DNA of 64,000 bases from Phreatobacter cathodiphilus (lineage in GTDB: Bacteria > Pseudomonadota > Alphaproteobacteria > Rhizobiales > Phreatobacteraceae). The notes under the pieces are model-generated. The model ran no database searches. It saw only the letters and a list, made by a program, of their open reading frames with translations, and was not told the DNA's origin. Positions 1 through 8,114 of the stretch are shown piece after piece. The DNA lies in NCBI RefSeq assembly GCF_003008515.1, contig NZ_CP027668.1, positions 1,790,001 to 1,854,000 of the forward strand. Direction: 5' to 3'. Made by a program: the position numbers and the translations under genes. Every line of letters starts with the position of its first letter. The stretch's first letter is position 1.

Positions 1-1183
1 TGTACTCGCCCATGCGCCGCCAATCCTCGCCGAACGGGGCGGGATCGTGGAAAATCTTCACGCGCATGCCGTTGGCGCCTCGCTTCAGGCCGGCCTCGTC
101 AAGCAGGCGGTTGGCGATCTCCAGGCGGTCACGCACGTCGAAGCGCAGGATGTTCTGGTCGGTGAAGGCGCCGTTGCCCTTCATGAAGGAGGAGATGGGA
201 CCGACGGCCGGCTTGCCGAAACCGTGCCAGATCGCCCGCGTGATGAAGTTGCGGTCAAGGGCGTAGGCGACGGCGAGGCGCACGCGCTTGTCGTCGAACG
301 GGGGCTTCTGGACGTTGAGCTCCAGCATCATGACGGGCGCGATGGCCTCGTAACCGCCCTTGGCGATGGCGATGTGCGGCAGCGTCTCCAGCCGCCGCAT
401 CTCCACCGGGTTGATGGTGCCGAAGGTCGCGACGTCGATCTCGCCGCGCTCGACGCCGGCGGCGCGGGTGGCCGAGTCCGCGATGAAGCGGATGATGAGG
501 CGGTCGAGATAGGGGCGGCCGGGGCGCCAGTAGTTCTCGTTCTTGTCGAGCTGGATGAAGTTGCCCTTCTCCCAGCGGGCGAACTTGAAGGGGCCGGTGC
601 CGATCGGGGCGTTCACCGCGGGATTGTTGCGGAAGTCGGTGCCCTCGTAGATGTGCCGCGGCACGATCGGGGATTCGAGGCTCGACAGGCCCATCATCAG
701 CGGCGGATAGGGATGGGCGAGGTTGAACACCGCGGTATGGGCGTCCGGCGTGTCGATGGACTGGACCGGGCCGAGATTGCCCTGGCCGCGCGGGTGGAAC
801 TTCTTGACCACCTCCATCAGCGCGAACTGCACGTCGGCCGAGGTGAAGGGCTTGCCGTCGTGCCAGGTGACGCCCTGGCGCAGCTTGAAGGTGATGATCT
901 TGCCGTCCGGGCTGATCGTCCAGCTCTCGGCGAGCGAGGGCTTCGGCTTCAGCTCGAGATCATATTCCAGCAGGCCGTCGAAGATCTTGGTGGCGAGCTC
1001 GGCGGTGGTCGGCGCCGAACTCAGCGCGTTGGTGATGATCGCCGGCTCGGGCGTGGTGGTGATCGTCAGCGTGCCGCCCGACTGCGGATTGGCGAGGGAC
1101 TGCGACGCGGGAAGCAGGGCGCCGAACGCGGTGCCGAGAAGGAGGCCGTTGAAGAGCCTGCGCGACGTGACGAGATGATCCAT
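1..1183 (-). CDS. ABC transporter substrate-binding protein, family 5 (partial, 3' end outside window)
   Basis: The minus-strand frame starts with ATG at 1183 and stays open to the left edge, giving about 394 residues without a stop. The N-terminus carries a twin-arginine-like motif (TSRRLF, residues 6-11) followed by a hydrophobic stretch ending near ASQSLA, which fits Tat or Sec export. The mature part reads like SBP_bac_5 (dipeptide, oligopeptide or nickel binding proteins): GGTLTI near the mature start, then LAESWTISPDG, LRQGVTWHDGKPFTSADV, GTGPFKF and NYW. It would bind a peptide-like or other ligand in the periplasm for an ABC importer; the permeases presumably lie left of the window. 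The ligand cannot be told from sequence. An AT-rich dyad sits 57 bases upstream of the start, and an XRE-cupin regulator is divergent. Confidence 0.85.
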   Translation of the reverse strand, partial: MDHLVTSRRLFNGLLLGTAFGALLPASQSLANPQSGGTLTITTTPEPAIITNALSSAPTTAELATKIFDGLLEYDLELKPKPSLAESWTISPDGKIITFKLRQGVTWHDGKPFTSADVQFALMEVVKKFHPRGQGNLGPVQSIDTPDAHTAVFNLAHPYPPLMMGLSSLESPIVPRHIYEGTDFRNNPAVNAPIGTGPFKFARWEKGNFIQLDKNENYWRPGRPYLDRLIIRFIADSATRAAGVERGEIDVATFGTINPVEMRRLETLPHIAIAKGGYEAIAPVMMLELNVQKPPFDDKRVRLAVAYALDRNFITRAIWHGFGKPAVGPISSFMKGNGAFTDQNILRFDVRDRLEIANRLLDEAGLKRGANGMRVKIFHDPAPFGEDWRRMGEY

Positions 1184-1239
1184 GGCCGTTCCCCGGTCGT
1201 GAGCAGCCCTTGCGGGCACGACCTGAGCGTTTCATCATG

Positions 1240-1268
1240 ATTGAAAATTTCGAAGTGCTTTTTTCAAT
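1240..1268. promoter_or_regulatory. Inverted repeat ATTGAAAA-N13-TTTTCAAT, candidate operator
   Basis: Two exact 8-base arms (1240-1247 and 1261-1268) are separated by 13 bases in the 328-base divergent region between the binding-protein gene (start 1183) and the XRE-cupin gene (start 1512). The arms are AT-rich in a GC-rich genome. I infer an operator for the neighbouring regulator; no family consensus was matched. I see no other clear element in the rest of 1184-1511. Confidence 0.4.
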
Positions 1269-1511
1269 GGGCAGCAATGCAGCTCAACTTCGAGAGCTCG
1301 GTCGACTGAGTGTTTTTCGGGCGATTTCCGCAAAAGGCCGCCAATTCGCCCGATTATGGAGGGAAATCGCATAAAAACATTCTGAACGCGGGAGCCCGGC
1401 CGTTATCACAGCAGTATAAGTTGGGTGCGCCTCACGCGCAGGGCCTCGCCTAGATTTTTCAACCGGCATATAAGGCGATCATCGCCCCCTGCCCTTTCCG
1501 ATGGCCCTGGA

Positions 1512-2105
1512 ATGTCCGACGGCACCGACGAACTCGACAGCAACACGCTGGTTGGCCTCGGCGAGCGGATTCGCAATCTGCGCGTGGAGCGCGACCTCAC
1601 TCTGGCGACGCTGTCGACGCGCAGCCAGATCTCCGTCGGCATGCTCAGCCACATCGAGCGGGGCAAGACGTCTCCGTCGCTGAAGCTGCTCGACCGCCTG
1701 CGTGTTGCGCTGGGGGTGCCCCTCGCGAGCTTCTTCGAAGCCCAGACGGATCGCTCGGTCGAGGAAGGCACCGTCACCCGCGCGGGTCAGCGCTCCACCC
1801 TGGCCTTCAGCAAGACAGGGCTCACCAAGGAATTGCTCTCGCCTCCGGGGCATTCGGAGATGGAGATGCTGATGCTGACCATCGCGCCCGGCGGCGGCTC
1901 GGGGACGGACCCCTGGCGCCGGAACGGCCAGAAGGGCGGCTATGTCCTCCAGGGTCGTTTCGAACTGAAGATCGACGACCAGGTCCACATCCTGCATCCG
2001 GGCGACGCGTTCCAGTTCGACAGCCGCCGGCCCCACTGGTTCCGCAACCTCGCGGATGACGAGGCCAAGATCCTGTGGATCATCCGGTCGAACGAGGCGG
2101 GATAG
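1512..2105 (+). CDS. XRE-family HTH regulator with C-terminal cupin domain
   Basis: This is a 197-residue regulator of the HTH_3 plus cupin_2 class, which usually senses a small ligand and controls a neighbouring uptake or catabolic gene. Residues about 12-66 form the HTH: LGERIRNLR, then LATLSTRSQISVGMLSHIE and RGKTSPSLKLL. The C-terminal half is a beta-rich cupin with GYVLQGRFELKIDDQ and HPGDAFQFDSRRPHWFRN. The frame is open upstream to 1425, but the ATG at 1512 (MSDGTDELD) gives the usual length for the family; the ribosome binding site is weak for either start. It is divergent from the family 5 binding-protein gene, which is the likely target. Confidence 0.85.
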   Translation: MSDGTDELDSNTLVGLGERIRNLRVERDLTLATLSTRSQISVGMLSHIERGKTSPSLKLLDRLRVALGVPLASFFEAQTDRSVEEGTVTRAGQRSTLAFSKTGLTKELLSPPGHSEMEMLMLTIAPGGGSGTDPWRRNGQKGGYVLQGRFELKIDDQVHILHPGDAFQFDSRRPHWFRNLADDEAKILWIIRSNEAG

Positions 2106-2196
2106 CCGGTCACGGACCGCCCTCGCCCGGCGCGCCCGGGCGCTCTCCACCGTCGACACCGCCCGTCTCATGGTGTGCTCCGGCGATACCCGAGCC

Positions 2197-3174
2197 TTAG
2201 TCCCGCAACCCGCCGTTCACGCGTCCTCTGACCTCTGCCAGGGTTCCCACGACCTCGTCACGCAAGAGATCTGCGACGATCTGCCCCGTGCGCAACAGGG
2301 GACGACGGGCGCTGATCGCAACGGCGATCGACTGCGGCCGGGCTGTGTCGTCGATGATCGGCAGGAAGCGCAGGTCGCCCGCGAGAATTTCGGGGGCCGT
2401 GTCGAGTTCGGAGGTGATGGCGACATGACTGCCGCTCACTGCGAGCTTCTTCATCAGCTGCAGGGAGTTGGTGACGATCGGTGCGTCCCTTTCCGAGAAC
2501 ATCCAGGCGTGGCGGTCGTCCATGTAGCGGCGGATGGCGAGGCTTCGGCTCTGGCTGGCGAGCGGGAAGGACACGACGTCCTTCAGTCGCACCGAGGCCC
2601 GCGCGGCGAGCGGGTGGGACGGCGCCACGGCGCAGCCGAGCGGCAGGTCCGCGGACCACAGGACGTGGATTTCCCGGCGCGGCTTGACGTTGAAAGCGGC
2701 GACGAGGTCGACCCTGTCGTCCATCAGCATGGTGACGGCGGCGTCGGTCGAGACGATCTCCACCTCAAGCGCGATGCGGGGATGGCGGCTCACGAGGGTG
2801 CTGATCACGGAGGGCAGGAGGCCGTTGGCGTGACTGTCCATCGCCGCAAGCCGCACATGGCCGATATCGACGCCCTTCATCTGCCGCACGGCGGCCGCCA
2901 GATTCCCCGCATCCGTCTTCCATCGCTGCGACAGGGAAATGATCAGGCCGCCGACGGGCGTCGGCCGCATGCCGGTCGGCTGGCGCTCGAACAGCGGCGC
3001 GCCGAGTTCCTCCTCCAGAATGAGGATCTGCCGGTCGATCGCCGAGGCGGCGATCCCCAGTTCGCGTGACGCGGCCTGGATGGACCCCTGACGGGCCACC
3101 TCCTCGACGTAGCGCAGGGCGCGCGGCACCAGCGGAAAGGCCATCGAACCATTCGCAAGATGAGAACAGATCAT
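2197..3174 (-). CDS. LysR-family transcriptional regulator
   Basis: This is a 325-residue LysR regulator. The N-terminal winged HTH reads ALRYVEEVARQGSIQAASR and LGIAASAIDRQI, followed by LEEELGAPLFERQPTGMRPT and a co-inducer-binding domain (GHVRLAAMDSHANGLLPSVI, then DRVDLVAAF). An internal ATG at 3144 (MAFPLVPRALRY) is an equally good start and would give 315 residues. It is divergent from the uraD-tct-uraH run, so it probably controls that cluster; this is inferred from position only. Confidence 0.9.
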   Translation of the reverse strand: MICSHLANGSMAFPLVPRALRYVEEVARQGSIQAASRELGIAASAIDRQILILEEELGAPLFERQPTGMRPTPVGGLIISLSQRWKTDAGNLAAAVRQMKGVDIGHVRLAAMDSHANGLLPSVISTLVSRHPRIALEVEIVSTDAAVTMLMDDRVDLVAAFNVKPRREIHVLWSADLPLGCAVAPSHPLAARASVRLKDVVSFPLASQSRSLAIRRYMDDRHAWMFSERDAPIVTNSLQLMKKLAVSGSHVAITSELDTAPEILAGDLRFLPIIDDTARPQSIAVAISARRPLLRTGQIVADLLRDEVVGTLAEVRGRVNGGLRD

Positions 3175-3195
3175 CTCTTATTATGCGATGGCCTG

Positions 3196-3209
3196 CCATG
3201 GCGCCATGG
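3196..3209. promoter_or_regulatory. Perfect palindrome CCATGGCGCCATGG in the lysR/uraD intergenic region
   Basis: A 14-base gapless palindrome lies between the lysR start (3174 or 3144) and the uraD start (3238). A few such palindromes are expected by chance in a window this size, so only its position in a divergent LysR intergenic region suggests an operator. Confidence 0.2.
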
Positions 3210-3237
3210 GTCACTGTGTCGATGAGGGGCATGGACC

Positions 3238-3798
3238 ATGGATCTGGCGCAGCAGGCTTTGACGGAGGGGCGGTTCCTGCCGGTCGCCGAACTCAATGAG
3301 GCGACGCGCGACGCGTTCGTCCGCCTGCTGGCGCCGGCCGTCGAGAACGCGCCCTGGATCTGCGAGCGCGTCGCCGCGTCGCGGCCGTTCGACGGGCCAG
3401 TGGCTGTCCTTGATGCCATCGGCACGGTCATTCGCTCGGCGCCCCGCGACGACCAGATCAGGCTCCTGCGCGGCCATCCCGAGCTCGCCGGACGCGAGGC
3501 GGCGGCTGGAACGATGACCGCGGCCTCCACGACCGAACAGGGACGCCTCGGCCTCGACAGGCTGCCCGCCCCTGCCCTCGCCGCTCTCGTCGAGGGCAAT
3601 CGCGCCTATCGGGAGCGCTTCGGCTTTCCCTACGTGGTGGCCCTGCGCCGCCGCGCCACGCTCGACGAGGTCTTCGACGACCTGAACCGGCGCCTGGGCC
3701 AGCCGCCCGACGCCGAACTGGCGACCGCGCTGAACGAGGTCATCGCCGTGACCTCAGGGCGCCTGTCGCTGCTGCTCGGCCCTTTCGACATTCCATGA
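3238..3798 (+). CDS. uraD: 2-oxo-4-hydroxy-4-carboxy-5-ureidoimidazoline (OHCU) decarboxylase
   Basis: The 186-residue product matches OHCU decarboxylase, which converts OHCU to S-allantoin, the last step of uricolysis. Family motifs are present: RGHPELAG with the catalytic His, STTEQGRLGLD (usual S-x-x-EQ-x-x-x-GLD), and GNRAYRERFGFPYV. The start at 3238 has a GAGGGG ribosome binding site eight bases upstream; an ATG at 3231 is out of frame. It is the first gene of a plus-strand run continuing with tctCBA and a 5-hydroxyisourate hydrolase-like gene. No urate oxidase or allantoinase is in the window. Confidence 0.85.
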   Translation: MDLAQQALTEGRFLPVAELNEATRDAFVRLLAPAVENAPWICERVAASRPFDGPVAVLDAIGTVIRSAPRDDQIRLLRGHPELAGREAAAGTMTAASTTEQGRLGLDRLPAPALAALVEGNRAYRERFGFPYVVALRRRATLDEVFDDLNRRLGQPPDAELATALNEVIAVTSGRLSLLLGPFDIP

Positions 3799-3817
3799 CT
3801 GACGCCAGGAGACGGAC

Positions 3818-4795
3818 ATGACCTTCAGATTGAACCGGCGCACGCTTCTGGCTGGCGCCTCGCTGCTCGCAGCCCCGGCGATCGGCCGGGCCCAGACGGC
3901 CTGGCCGACGAAGCCGATCCGCATCGTCGTGACCTTCCCGCCGGGCGGCACCAGCGACATCGTCGCCCGCCTCGTCGGCCAGTATCTGTCGGAGAAGGTC
4001 GGCCAGCAGGTGATCGTCGACAACCGCGCCGGCGCCGGCGGCACGCTCGCCGCCGACATCGTCAAGAAGGAGGCCGCCGACGGCCACACCCTGCTGCTCG
4101 CCAACAATGCGCCCTTTACGATCTCGCCGACGCAGTTCCGGCAGATCCCCTACGACACGGTGAAGGACTTCACCCATATCGCCTATATCGGCGCCTCGGC
4201 GCCGGGCCTCTTCGTCCAGCCGTCGCTCGGCGTGAAGACGCTGAAGGAGTTCATCGACAAGGCCAAGGCGCAGCCGGGCCAGATCAAATACGGCTCGTCC
4301 GGCGTCGGCTCGATCCACCACGTGCTCGGCGAAGCGCTGAAGCGGCGGGCAGGCATCAACGTGGTGCATGTGCCCTATCGTGGCACCGCACCCGCCATCC
4401 AGGACTTCAAGGCCGGCGTGCTCACCTGCTTCTACGACCTCGTGGCGCAGAACGTGCCGCTCCTCACCGCCAACGAGGCAGTCTGTGTTGCCATCGCTGC
4501 GCCGGAGCGCATCTCGCAGGCGCCGCAGGTTCCGACCTTCCGCGAGCAGGGCGTCGACCTCGTCCTCGAAAACTGGCTCGGTGTCTCGGGCCCCGCCGGC
4601 ATCCCCGCGCCGGTCGTCGCGACCATGCACACCGCGCTGAGCGAGGTCCTCGCCCTCGCTCCGGTGAAGGAGCGGCTGATGTCGTGGGGGGTCGAGCAGA
4701 AGGTGATGACCTCGGCCGCCTATGCCGGCTTCGTGGCGGAACAGATCCAGGTCTGGCGTCCGCTCATCATCGAGGCCGGCGCGCAGGAACGCTGA
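3818..4795 (+). CDS. tctC: Tripartite tricarboxylate transporter substrate-binding protein (Bug/TctC family)
   Basis: This 325-residue periplasmic binding protein has a signal peptide (MTFRLNRRTLLAGASLLAA..AIGRAQ) with a twin-arginine-like start. The mature part shows the Bug signatures: WPTKPIRIVVTFPPGGTSDI, VIVDNRAGAGG, DGHTLLLANNA, YGSSGVGS, VHVPYRGTAPA and WLGVSGPAGIPAPVV. Bug proteins bind carboxylates, amides or other small ligands and feed TctAB. It lies 19 bases after uraD and 23 before tctB, so the three look cotranscribed. The ligand is inferred from context only: an intermediate or substrate of ureide catabolism. Confidence 0.9.
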   Translation: MTFRLNRRTLLAGASLLAAPAIGRAQTAWPTKPIRIVVTFPPGGTSDIVARLVGQYLSEKVGQQVIVDNRAGAGGTLAADIVKKEAADGHTLLLANNAPFTISPTQFRQIPYDTVKDFTHIAYIGASAPGLFVQPSLGVKTLKEFIDKAKAQPGQIKYGSSGVGSIHHVLGEALKRRAGINVVHVPYRGTAPAIQDFKAGVLTCFYDLVAQNVPLLTANEAVCVAIAAPERISQAPQVPTFREQGVDLVLENWLGVSGPAGIPAPVVATMHTALSEVLALAPVKERLMSWGVEQKVMTSAAYAGFVAEQIQVWRPLIIEAGAQER

Positions 4796-4818
4796 GGCGG
4801 ACCCGGGGGGACCGATCC

Positions 4819-5262
4819 ATGGGGCGGCTCATCAACAGCGAGGTGGCGTCGGGGTTGCTCGTCGTCGCCTTTGGCGTGCTCGGCTTGTCGGCGATCGGCT
4901 CCCTCGAGATCGGGACCGCCAACGACATGGGCCCCGGCTATCTGCCGCGGCTGGTCGCCTGGGCGCTGGTCCTCGCCGGGCTGACCATGACGGGTCTGGC
5001 CGTGTTCCGCGCTCATCCCCCCGTTCCCGACCTGCATTGGCGGCCGCTCTTCGCCATCTCAGCGGCCGTCCTCTTCTTCGGCGCCTCGATCGACAGGTAC
5101 GGCATGGTGATCGCCGTCGTCGGCATGACCCTCCTCGCGGGTCTTGCCAGCCCCATCAGCCGCTGGCGGGAGACCCCTCTCATCGCCGGCTGCCTGGCGG
5201 CAGGCGCGGTGCTCGTCTTCATCGTCGGGCTGAAGCTCGCCATTCCGATCTGGCCCAGGTGA
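4819..5262 (+). CDS. tctB: Tripartite tricarboxylate transporter small membrane subunit (TctB)
   Basis: This 147-residue protein has four hydrophobic segments (LLVVAFGVLGLSAIG; LVAWALVLAGLTMTGLAV; FAISAAVLFFGASI, then VIAVVGMTLLAGLA; LAAGAVLVFIVGLKLAI), the size and topology of TctB. NDMGPGYLPRLVA matches the family signature for the loop after the first helix. The ATG at 4819 follows a GGGGGGACC ribosome binding site. It sits directly before tctA, as in other TTT operons. Confidence 0.88.
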   Translation: MGRLINSEVASGLLVVAFGVLGLSAIGSLEIGTANDMGPGYLPRLVAWALVLAGLTMTGLAVFRAHPPVPDLHWRPLFAISAAVLFFGASIDRYGMVIAVVGMTLLAGLASPISRWRETPLIAGCLAAGAVLVFIVGLKLAIPIWPR

Positions 5263-5278
5263 GACAGGGAGGCGTCCG

Positions 5279-6778
5279 ATGGATCTCATTGCCAATATCG
5301 GTCTCGGCTTCTCGGTCGCCATCACGCCGGTCAACATCCTGTTCTGCTTCGTCGGGGTGCTCCTCGGCACGCTGATCGGGGTGCTGCCGGGCATCGGCGC
5401 GGTCGCGACCATGTCGATGCTGCTGCCGGTCACCTTCCACCTGCCGCCGGCGACCTCGCTGATCATGCTCGCCGGCATCTACTACGGCGCCCAGTACGGC
5501 GGCTCGACCACCGCCATCCTGGTCAAGCTGCCGGGCGAGGCCTCGTCGGTCGCGACGGTGCTCGACGGCTATGCCATGGCCCAGAAGGGGCGTGCGGGTG
5601 CCGCGCTGTCGATCGCCGCCCTCGCCTCCTTCGTCGCCGGCACGGTCGCCACCCTGCTCATTGCCGTCGCCGGGCCGCTCATGGCGCAGCTGGCGCTGAA
5701 ATTCGGCCCCGCCGAGTACTTTTCCCTGATGGTGCTCGGCCTCGTCGCCTCGGTGATCCTCGCCTCGGGCTCGCTCGCCAAGGCCATCATCATGATCCTG
5801 GCCGGCGCTTTCCTCGGCCTCGTCGGGCCCGACGCGAATTCGCCGATGCCTCGCCTGACCTTCGGCGTTCCGGCGCTGGCCGAAGGGGTCAACTTCGTCG
5901 CCCTCGCCGTCGGGTTCTTCGGCATCAGCGAGATCATCCTCAACCTGGAAAAGGATATGCAGCGCGTCGCGCCCGTGGCGATGCGGGACCTGTTTCCCAA
6001 TCGCGAGGAGATCCGCCGGTCGGTCGGCCCGACGCTGCGCGGAACGCTGATCGGATCGGTTCTGGGGGTGCTGCCCGGCGGCGGCGCGCTCCTCGCGTCC
6101 TTCGGCGCCTATGCCATCGAGAAGAAGCTGTCGGATACGCCGGAACGGTTCGGGCAAGGCGCTCCGGAAGGTGTCGCAGCGCCGGAGGCCGCCAACAATG
6201 CGGGGGCGCAGACCTCGTTCGTGCCGCTGCTCACCCTCGGCGTGCCCTCGAACGCCATCATGGCGGTGATGGCCGGGGCGATGACGATCCAGGGCATCGC
6301 GCCGAGCCCGAAGGTGATGGTGGAGCATGCTCAGCTCTTCTGGGGCATGATCGCCTCGATGTGGGTCGGCAACCTGCTGCTGGTCGTCCTCAACCTGCCC
6401 CTCGTCGGGCTGTGGGTGAAGCTGCTCCAGGTCCCCTATCGCATCCTCTACCCGGCGATCCTGTTCTTCTGCTGCATTGGGGTCTATTCGATCAACAACT
6501 CGGCCTTCGACGTCTATGTCGCCGTCGGCTTCGGCGTCGTCGGTTATCTGCTCATCAAGCTCGGCTTCGAGCCGACGCCCCTGCTCCTCGGCTTCATCCT
6601 GGCCCCGATGATGGAGGAGAACCTGAAGCGGGCGATGATCCTGTCCGGCGGCAGCCTGGAGCCCTTCGTCACGCGGCCGATCAGCGCCTTCCTCCTGCTG
6701 GCGACCGTGGCCATGCTCCTGCTGATGGCCTTGCCGAGCTTTAAGCGGACGCGCGAGACCGCGCTCAACGCGGACTAG
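5279..6778 (+). CDS. tctA: Tripartite tricarboxylate transporter large permease subunit (TctA)
   Basis: This 499-residue inner-membrane permease has about twelve hydrophobic segments. It shows the TctA signatures GTLIGVLPGIGAVATMSMLL and YYGAQYGGSTTAILVKLPGE near the N-terminus, with the internally duplicated GTLIGSVLGVLPGGGALLA and PEAANNAGAQTSFVPLLTLG in the second half. It uses an ion gradient to take up the ligand delivered by TctC. It starts 16 bases after tctB, with GGGAGG upstream. Confidence 0.93.
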   Translation: MDLIANIGLGFSVAITPVNILFCFVGVLLGTLIGVLPGIGAVATMSMLLPVTFHLPPATSLIMLAGIYYGAQYGGSTTAILVKLPGEASSVATVLDGYAMAQKGRAGAALSIAALASFVAGTVATLLIAVAGPLMAQLALKFGPAEYFSLMVLGLVASVILASGSLAKAIIMILAGAFLGLVGPDANSPMPRLTFGVPALAEGVNFVALAVGFFGISEIILNLEKDMQRVAPVAMRDLFPNREEIRRSVGPTLRGTLIGSVLGVLPGGGALLASFGAYAIEKKLSDTPERFGQGAPEGVAAPEAANNAGAQTSFVPLLTLGVPSNAIMAVMAGAMTIQGIAPSPKVMVEHAQLFWGMIASMWVGNLLLVVLNLPLVGLWVKLLQVPYRILYPAILFFCCIGVYSINNSAFDVYVAVGFGVVGYLLIKLGFEPTPLLLGFILAPMMEENLKRAMILSGGSLEPFVTRPISAFLLLATVAMLLLMALPSFKRTRETALNAD

Positions 6779-6783
6779 CCGCC

Positions 6784-7749
6784 ATGCTGCACGTCCGATT
6801 CATCCTCAACACCTTCGTCTCAGGCCCCCAGGCCTGGTTCTTCGTCGCCGACGACAGGGGCTACTTCGCCGCGGAGGGGCTCGAGGTCACCTTCGTTCCC
6901 GGCGACACCCTCGCCAACGCCGTCCCGAAGGTCGCCTCCGGCGCCTTCGATCTCGGCTATGGCGACCTCAATGCGGTGATCACCCTGGCCGCGGAAGCCC
7001 CCGGCGCCGCTCCCCCCGCCGTCTTCATCATGCACAACGCCTCGCCCTACACGATCGCGGTGGCGGCCGAAGGGCCGGTCCGGACGCCGGGCGATCTGGC
7101 GGGTCGGCACCTGCTCAGCCATGCGGACGATGCGGCCTGGAAGATGTTCGACACTTTCGCCGCGGCGGCGAACGTCGACCCGGCCACGGTGAGCGTGACG
7201 CCGGACGGCCGCCATCATCGCGAGTTGCTGCCCCTCATCCTCGCCGGGACGACCGACGGGCTCTTCGGCTTTGTCAACACCCTCGCCTCGGCCGCCATCG
7301 AGGCCGGGCTCGACCCCACGGCCTTTCGGCATTTCGAATGGCGCACCATCGTCCCCGACCTCTGCGGCGCCGCCGTCATCGCCAGTCCCGCCTTCATCGC
7401 AGCCCATCCAGACGCCGTTCGGGGCTTCGTGCGGGCCGTGAACCGGGCATTGGCCGATGTCGTCGCAGATCCGGAGGCCGCCATCGGCGCCGTGCGGCGG
7501 CGCGATCCCGGCATCGACGTGAAGGCCAATCTCGCGCGGCTGACGGGAACGCTCGCCCTCGAAATGGCGCATCCGGATGGTGCGACCTACGGCATTGGGG
7601 CCGTGGACCCCGCCCGCCTCGACCGGGCGATCGACCTGGTGGCGCGGGTCAAGGGGCTGACCCGCCGGCCAGCAACGAGCGCAATCTTCGACGCCCGGTT
7701 CCTGCCGGCTGCCGACGATCGCGTCAGGACTCTCGCACGTAGACGATGA
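6784..7749 (+). CDS. NMT1/THI5-like (SsuA-type) binding-fold protein lacking a signal peptide
   Basis: This 321-residue protein has the fold signatures of NMT1/SsuA binding proteins: VSGPQAWFFVADDRGYFAAEGLEV, VASGAFDLGYGDLNAVI, RTPGDLAGRHLLSH and PAFIAAHPDAVRGFVRAVNRAL. Such proteins are normally exported, but this one begins MLHVRFILN with no signal peptide. An in-frame TAA at 6742-6744 excludes any significant upstream extension. It starts five bases after the tctA stop and precedes the HIU hydrolase-like gene by ten bases, so it belongs to the operon although no ABC partner is nearby. It may be a cytoplasmic enzyme or ligand-binding protein; its function is unknown. Confidence 0.75.
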   Translation: MLHVRFILNTFVSGPQAWFFVADDRGYFAAEGLEVTFVPGDTLANAVPKVASGAFDLGYGDLNAVITLAAEAPGAAPPAVFIMHNASPYTIAVAAEGPVRTPGDLAGRHLLSHADDAAWKMFDTFAAAANVDPATVSVTPDGRHHRELLPLILAGTTDGLFGFVNTLASAAIEAGLDPTAFRHFEWRTIVPDLCGAAVIASPAFIAAHPDAVRGFVRAVNRALADVVADPEAAIGAVRRRDPGIDVKANLARLTGTLALEMAHPDGATYGIGAVDPARLDRAIDLVARVKGLTRRPATSAIFDARFLPAADDRVRTLARRR

Positions 7750-7759
7750 GGAGCACGCC

Positions 7760-8107
7760 ATGACCGCCGGAGGAATTTCGCTGCACGCCGTCGATGTCGT
7801 CAGCGGCCAGGCCGCAACGGGCATGCGCGTCGCGATCCGGCGCATCGCACCCGACGAGGCGGCAGTGGCCGAGGGCATCCTCGGAGCCAACGGGATGCTC
7901 GATCATCCCGTCGTCACCGGCGAGGGAATGATCGCCGGAACCTACGTCGCCTCGTTCGCGATCCGCGACTTCTACGCGCCACGCGGCATCCCCTGCCCCT
8001 TCCTCGATCGTCTCGACTTCCGCTTCGTCGTCGAGGATCCGGGACCGCATGTGCATTTGCCCCTGAAGTTCTCACCCTGGGGTCTGGCGCTGTTTCGCGG
8101 TGTCTAG
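7760..8107 (+). CDS. uraH: Transthyretin-family protein, 5-hydroxyisourate hydrolase-like (diverged)
   Basis: The 115-residue product is a transthyretin-like protein of HIU hydrolase type. The first catalytic His is present (SLHAVDVVSGQAATGMRVAI), as is the late His motif (HVHLPLKFSPWGLALF). Two hallmarks differ. The DGR motif that carries the catalytic Arg reads NGM, and the C-terminal tetrapeptide, usually YRGS, is FRGV. Context with uraD supports a role beside OHCU decarboxylase, but the substrate may not be 5-hydroxyisourate. It is last in the plus-strand run and ends eight bases from the convergent livF. Confidence 0.75.
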   Translation: MTAGGISLHAVDVVSGQAATGMRVAIRRIAPDEAAVAEGILGANGMLDHPVVTGEGMIAGTYVASFAIRDFYAPRGIPCPFLDRLDFRFVVEDPGPHVHLPLKFSPWGLALFRGV

Positions 8108-8114
8108 GTCCACA

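Noticed and set aside
47-1240. A 397-codon plus-strand frame over the first gene
   Set aside because: It is antisense to the family 5 binding protein, whose motifs are clear on the minus strand.
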